Below, one piece after another: positions 60,371-64,000 of a stretch of 64,000 nt of DNA. The stretch is from JANNNF01 sp040385825 (GTDB lineage Bacteria > Pseudomonadota > Alphaproteobacteria > Rhodobacterales > Rhodobacteraceae), in assembly GCA_040385825.1 (NCBI GenBank), contig JAZKGQ010000009.1:62001-126000 (forward strand), given 5' to 3'. How positions within the stretch are numbered: the first letter of the stretch is position 1; the number at the start of each line of letters is the position of its first letter. A program made the translations under genes and the position numbers. Below the pieces are notes generated by a model. The model had not been told where the DNA came from. It worked only from the letters and a program-made list of their open reading frames with translations, and did no database searches.

Positions 60371-61307
60371 GCAGGGTCACCCCGCCGACACCCTTGGTCT
60401 GCAGAATCGCGCGCGCCTCGTCGGGGGTGGCGATTTCCAACGACAGCTCCTCCAGGATACAGCGGATCTTCAGAACCTGCGCCGCACAGGACGGGGCCAG
60501 TTGCCCGCGCCCCAGAAACAGGCTGTCCTCCAGCCCGACCCGCACATGGCCCCCCATGATCGCCCCCATGGTGATCAAGGACATCTGATGCCGCCCGGCG
60601 CCCAGCACGGAAAACTCGTAATTCTCGCGCCCGAACAGCCGGTCGGCGGTCGACCGCATCAGGAACAGGTTTTCGGGATCGGCATTCAGCCCCCCCAGAA
60701 TGCCCAGCACGCATTGCACGAACAGCGGGCCCTTGATCAGCCCCTCATCGACAAAATGCCTGAGGTTGTGCAGATGCCCCACATCATAGCATTCAAACTC
60801 GAACCGGGTGCCATGGGCCTCGCCCAACCGGGCCAGCACTGATTTTATGTCGGCAAAGGTATTGCGGAAGATGGTGTTTTCCGATCCTTCGATATGCGCC
60901 TTTTCCCACGGATATTTCCAGTCGGTGATGCCGCGCCCGGCCTTGTGAAAGCTGAAGTTCATCGACCCCATGTTCAGCGAACACAGCTCTGGCCCCGCCT
61001 GCAACGGATAGGCCAGCCGGTCGTCCAGCGTCATGGCAGCGCTGCCGCCGGTGGTGATGTTGATGATGGCATTGGTGGCGGCGGCGATGCGCGGCACGAA
61101 CTGGTCAAACACCGCAGGGTCGGGGGTGGGCCGCCCGTCCACCGGGTTGCGGGCATGCAGGTGCAGCACCGCCGCCCCGGCGCGGGCCGCATCTATCGCC
61201 TGTTCTGCAATCTGGTCGGGGGTCAGCGCCAGATGGTCCGACATCGACGGCGTATGCACCGACCCGGTGACGGCGCAGGTGACAATGACTTTGCGGGGCG
61301 TTTTCAT
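60363..61307 (-). CDS. BKACE-family beta-keto acid cleavage enzyme (DUF849)
   Basis: 314 residues from ATG 61307. The family start KVIVTCAVTGSVHTPSMSD is clear. Zinc ligands are His49 and His51 in LHLHARNP, with the conserved Glu in RVGLEDS near the C-terminus. BKACE enzymes condense a beta-keto acid with acetyl-CoA, giving acetoacetate and a new CoA ester; the founding member acts on 3-keto-5-aminohexanoate from lysine. The substrate here is unknown. The upstream dehydrogenase, one base away, may form the keto acid. Confidence 0.92.
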   Translation of the reverse strand: MKTPRKVIVTCAVTGSVHTPSMSDHLALTPDQIAEQAIDAARAGAAVLHLHARNPVDGRPTPDPAVFDQFVPRIAAATNAIINITTGGSAAMTLDDRLAYPLQAGPELCSLNMGSMNFSFHKAGRGITDWKYPWEKAHIEGSENTIFRNTFADIKSVLARLGEAHGTRFEFECYDVGHLHNLRHFVDEGLIKGPLFVQCVLGILGGLNADPENLFLMRSTADRLFGRENYEFSVLGAGRHQMSLITMGAIMGGHVRVGLEDSLFLGRGQLAPSCAAQVLKIRCILEELSLEIATPDEARAILQTKGVGGVTLHG

Positions 61308-61308
61308 G

Positions 61309-62106
61309 TCAGGTATATTCCACGTTGCCATCAACACTTATGATCTGCCCGCTGATGTTGCGCGCCAGATCCGACGCCAGAAACAGCGCCAGATTGGCCA
61401 CATCCGCCGCATCGACCATCCGGCGCAGCGAGGCCTTCTTCAGATACTCCTCGCGCATCGCATCAAAGCTGACCCCCAGGGCATCAGCCCGCGCCGCGAT
61501 CACCCGGTCCATCCGGTCGCCCTGCACCGGTCCCGGCAGGATGGCATTGGCGCGGATGCCGTCGGGGCCAAGCTCTGCCGCCAGCGATTTGACCAGCCCG
61601 ACGATCGCCCATTTCGTCGCCGCATAGGGGGTGCGATAGCTGTAGCCCAGCCTGCCTGCGACCGAGCTCATGGCGATGATCGACGGGTTGGTGCGGGACA
61701 CTTTCAGCATGGGCACGAAGCGGCGCAGAAAAAGGAACTGCGATTTCAGGTTGATGTCGATGGTGCGTTCGACATCGGCATCGGCATAGCTGTCGACGCC
61801 GCCTGTCGGCCCGGCTATGCCTGCGTTGTTGATCAGCACATCCAGCCCGCCCAAGGCGACGCTGACATCGGCAAACACCCGGTCCACATCCTGCGCGCGG
61901 GCGGCATCGCCAAGCGTGCCGGTCGCCCCCGGCAACGCGGCAAGGGTTTCGGTCAGGGCGCCTTCTGCAATGTCGGTCAGATGGACCCTGGCCCCTGCGG
62001 CCAGAAACACTTCGGCAATGGCGCGGCCGATGCCGCTGCCCCCTGCCGTCACCAGCACCCGCATGTCGCGGGCATCCAGTGCCAGCGAACGCCCCATACC
62101 TGACAT
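61309..62106 (-). CDS. Short-chain dehydrogenase/reductase
   Basis: 265 residues. Cofactor motif TAGGSGIGRAI, NNAG, Ser...Tyr-x-x-x-Lys in SSVAGRLGYSYRTPYAATK, and a classical C-terminus (ISGQIISVDGNVEYT). Asp in HLTDIA suggests NAD(H) preference. It is the first gene of the operon that continues through the BKACE enzyme and importer to 53684. The likely job is oxidation of a hydroxy acid to a keto acid. A second ATG at 62097 is possible. Confidence 0.9.
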   Translation of the reverse strand: MSGMGRSLALDARDMRVLVTAGGSGIGRAIAEVFLAAGARVHLTDIAEGALTETLAALPGATGTLGDAARAQDVDRVFADVSVALGGLDVLINNAGIAGPTGGVDSYADADVERTIDINLKSQFLFLRRFVPMLKVSRTNPSIIAMSSVAGRLGYSYRTPYAATKWAIVGLVKSLAAELGPDGIRANAILPGPVQGDRMDRVIAARADALGVSFDAMREEYLKKASLRRMVDAADVANLALFLASDLARNISGQIISVDGNVEYT

Positions 62107-62169
62107 TCCATCCCCCCGTCACCGCCCGACCCTGTGGTCCGGTCTGGCTGGGGCCAAGTAGCGCAGCTA

Positions 62170-62226
62170 TTTCAGACCGGAGATATGTGGGTTTGCCACA
62201 TTCTGGACCGTTTCTTTGGTCTGAAA
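62170..62226. promoter_or_regulatory. Spaced inverted repeat upstream of the dehydrogenase operon
   Basis: TTTCAGACC (62170-62178) and GGTCTGAAA (62218-62226) are perfect 9-base inverted copies 39 bases apart, centred about 90 bp before the dehydrogenase start. Spaced half-sites of this kind suit a regulator that binds two sites and bends or loops the DNA. The regulator is not encoded nearby. Confidence 0.45.
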
Positions 62227-62247
62227 CCTACATGCGCGGGGCCATGG

Positions 62248-63990
<1,743 letters not shown>

Positions 63991-64000
63991 TCAAACACAC

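Overview
The window is GC-rich alphaproteobacterial chromosome. Codon use, gene families (monomeric isocitrate dehydrogenase, RbsABC/NMT1-type importers, BKACE and FAH-family enzymes) and the form of the type VI secretion locus fit Rhodobacterales (Paracoccaceae-like). The genus cannot be fixed from this sequence alone. I see no rRNA, tRNA, CRISPR array, integrase or transposase gene.

Region 1 (1-6390), left flank of the secretion locus: the end of a GntR/FCD regulator; a minus-strand group of a small secreted protein ending in an LLLRS motif, a secreted caspase-like protein (C14) with Sel1 repeats, and a membrane-anchored M15 peptidase; then on the plus strand an OmpA-like protein and a transmembrane Ser/Thr kinase of the PpkA type.

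Region 2 (6677-29593), a complete type VI secretion system in one unbroken minus-strand array, read 29593 to 6677: tssA, tssB, tssC, hcp, tagJ, tssE, tssF, tssG, clpV(tssH), vgrG(tssI), a DUF6931-like gene, PAAR, the FHA gene tagH, tssK, tssL (with OmpA domain), tssM, tagF, pppA. With the kinase across the convergent gap, the kinase/phosphatase/FHA phospho-switch and the TagF repressor are all present. No tssJ is visible. hcp is bracketed by two stem-loops.

Region 3 (29815-37149), right flank: a plus-strand set of a small secreted protein, an ExbB/TolQ-like channel, two ExbD/TolR-like proteins and a TonB-like anchored protein with an unusual periplasmic part; convergent to it a second secreted caspase-like protein (with a CXXCH motif), a YceI-OmpA fusion, a second LLLRS-tail protein and a beta-barrel-like protein. 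The two flanks mirror each other (caspase + OmpA + LLLRS protein), and the kinase and the TonB-like protein share a periplasmic module. I read this as an envelope system coupled to the secretion locus that I cannot match to a described one.

Region 4 (37432-53361), metabolism: a tandem universal stress protein, two FAH-family hydrolases around monomeric isocitrate dehydrogenase, a GntR regulator with palindromic operators, an NMT1/SsuA-type ABC importer with an acyl-CoA synthetase and a PanE-like reductase, and a thiolase/short-chain dehydrogenase pair divergent from a GAF-PucR-type regulator.

Region 5 (53684-63990): a tightly coupled minus-strand operon (dehydrogenase, BKACE enzyme, RbsC-like permease, binding protein, a permease fused to a strictosidine-synthase-like beta-propeller, a second such propeller, RbsA-like ATPase), then a fused DppD-DppF peptide-transporter ATPase.

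Two copies of a TA-flanked MITE-like element (6388-6651 and 53359-53686, opposite orientation) lie in the two convergent gene gaps. Their TAGAG termini form the TAG stop codons of three neighbouring genes.
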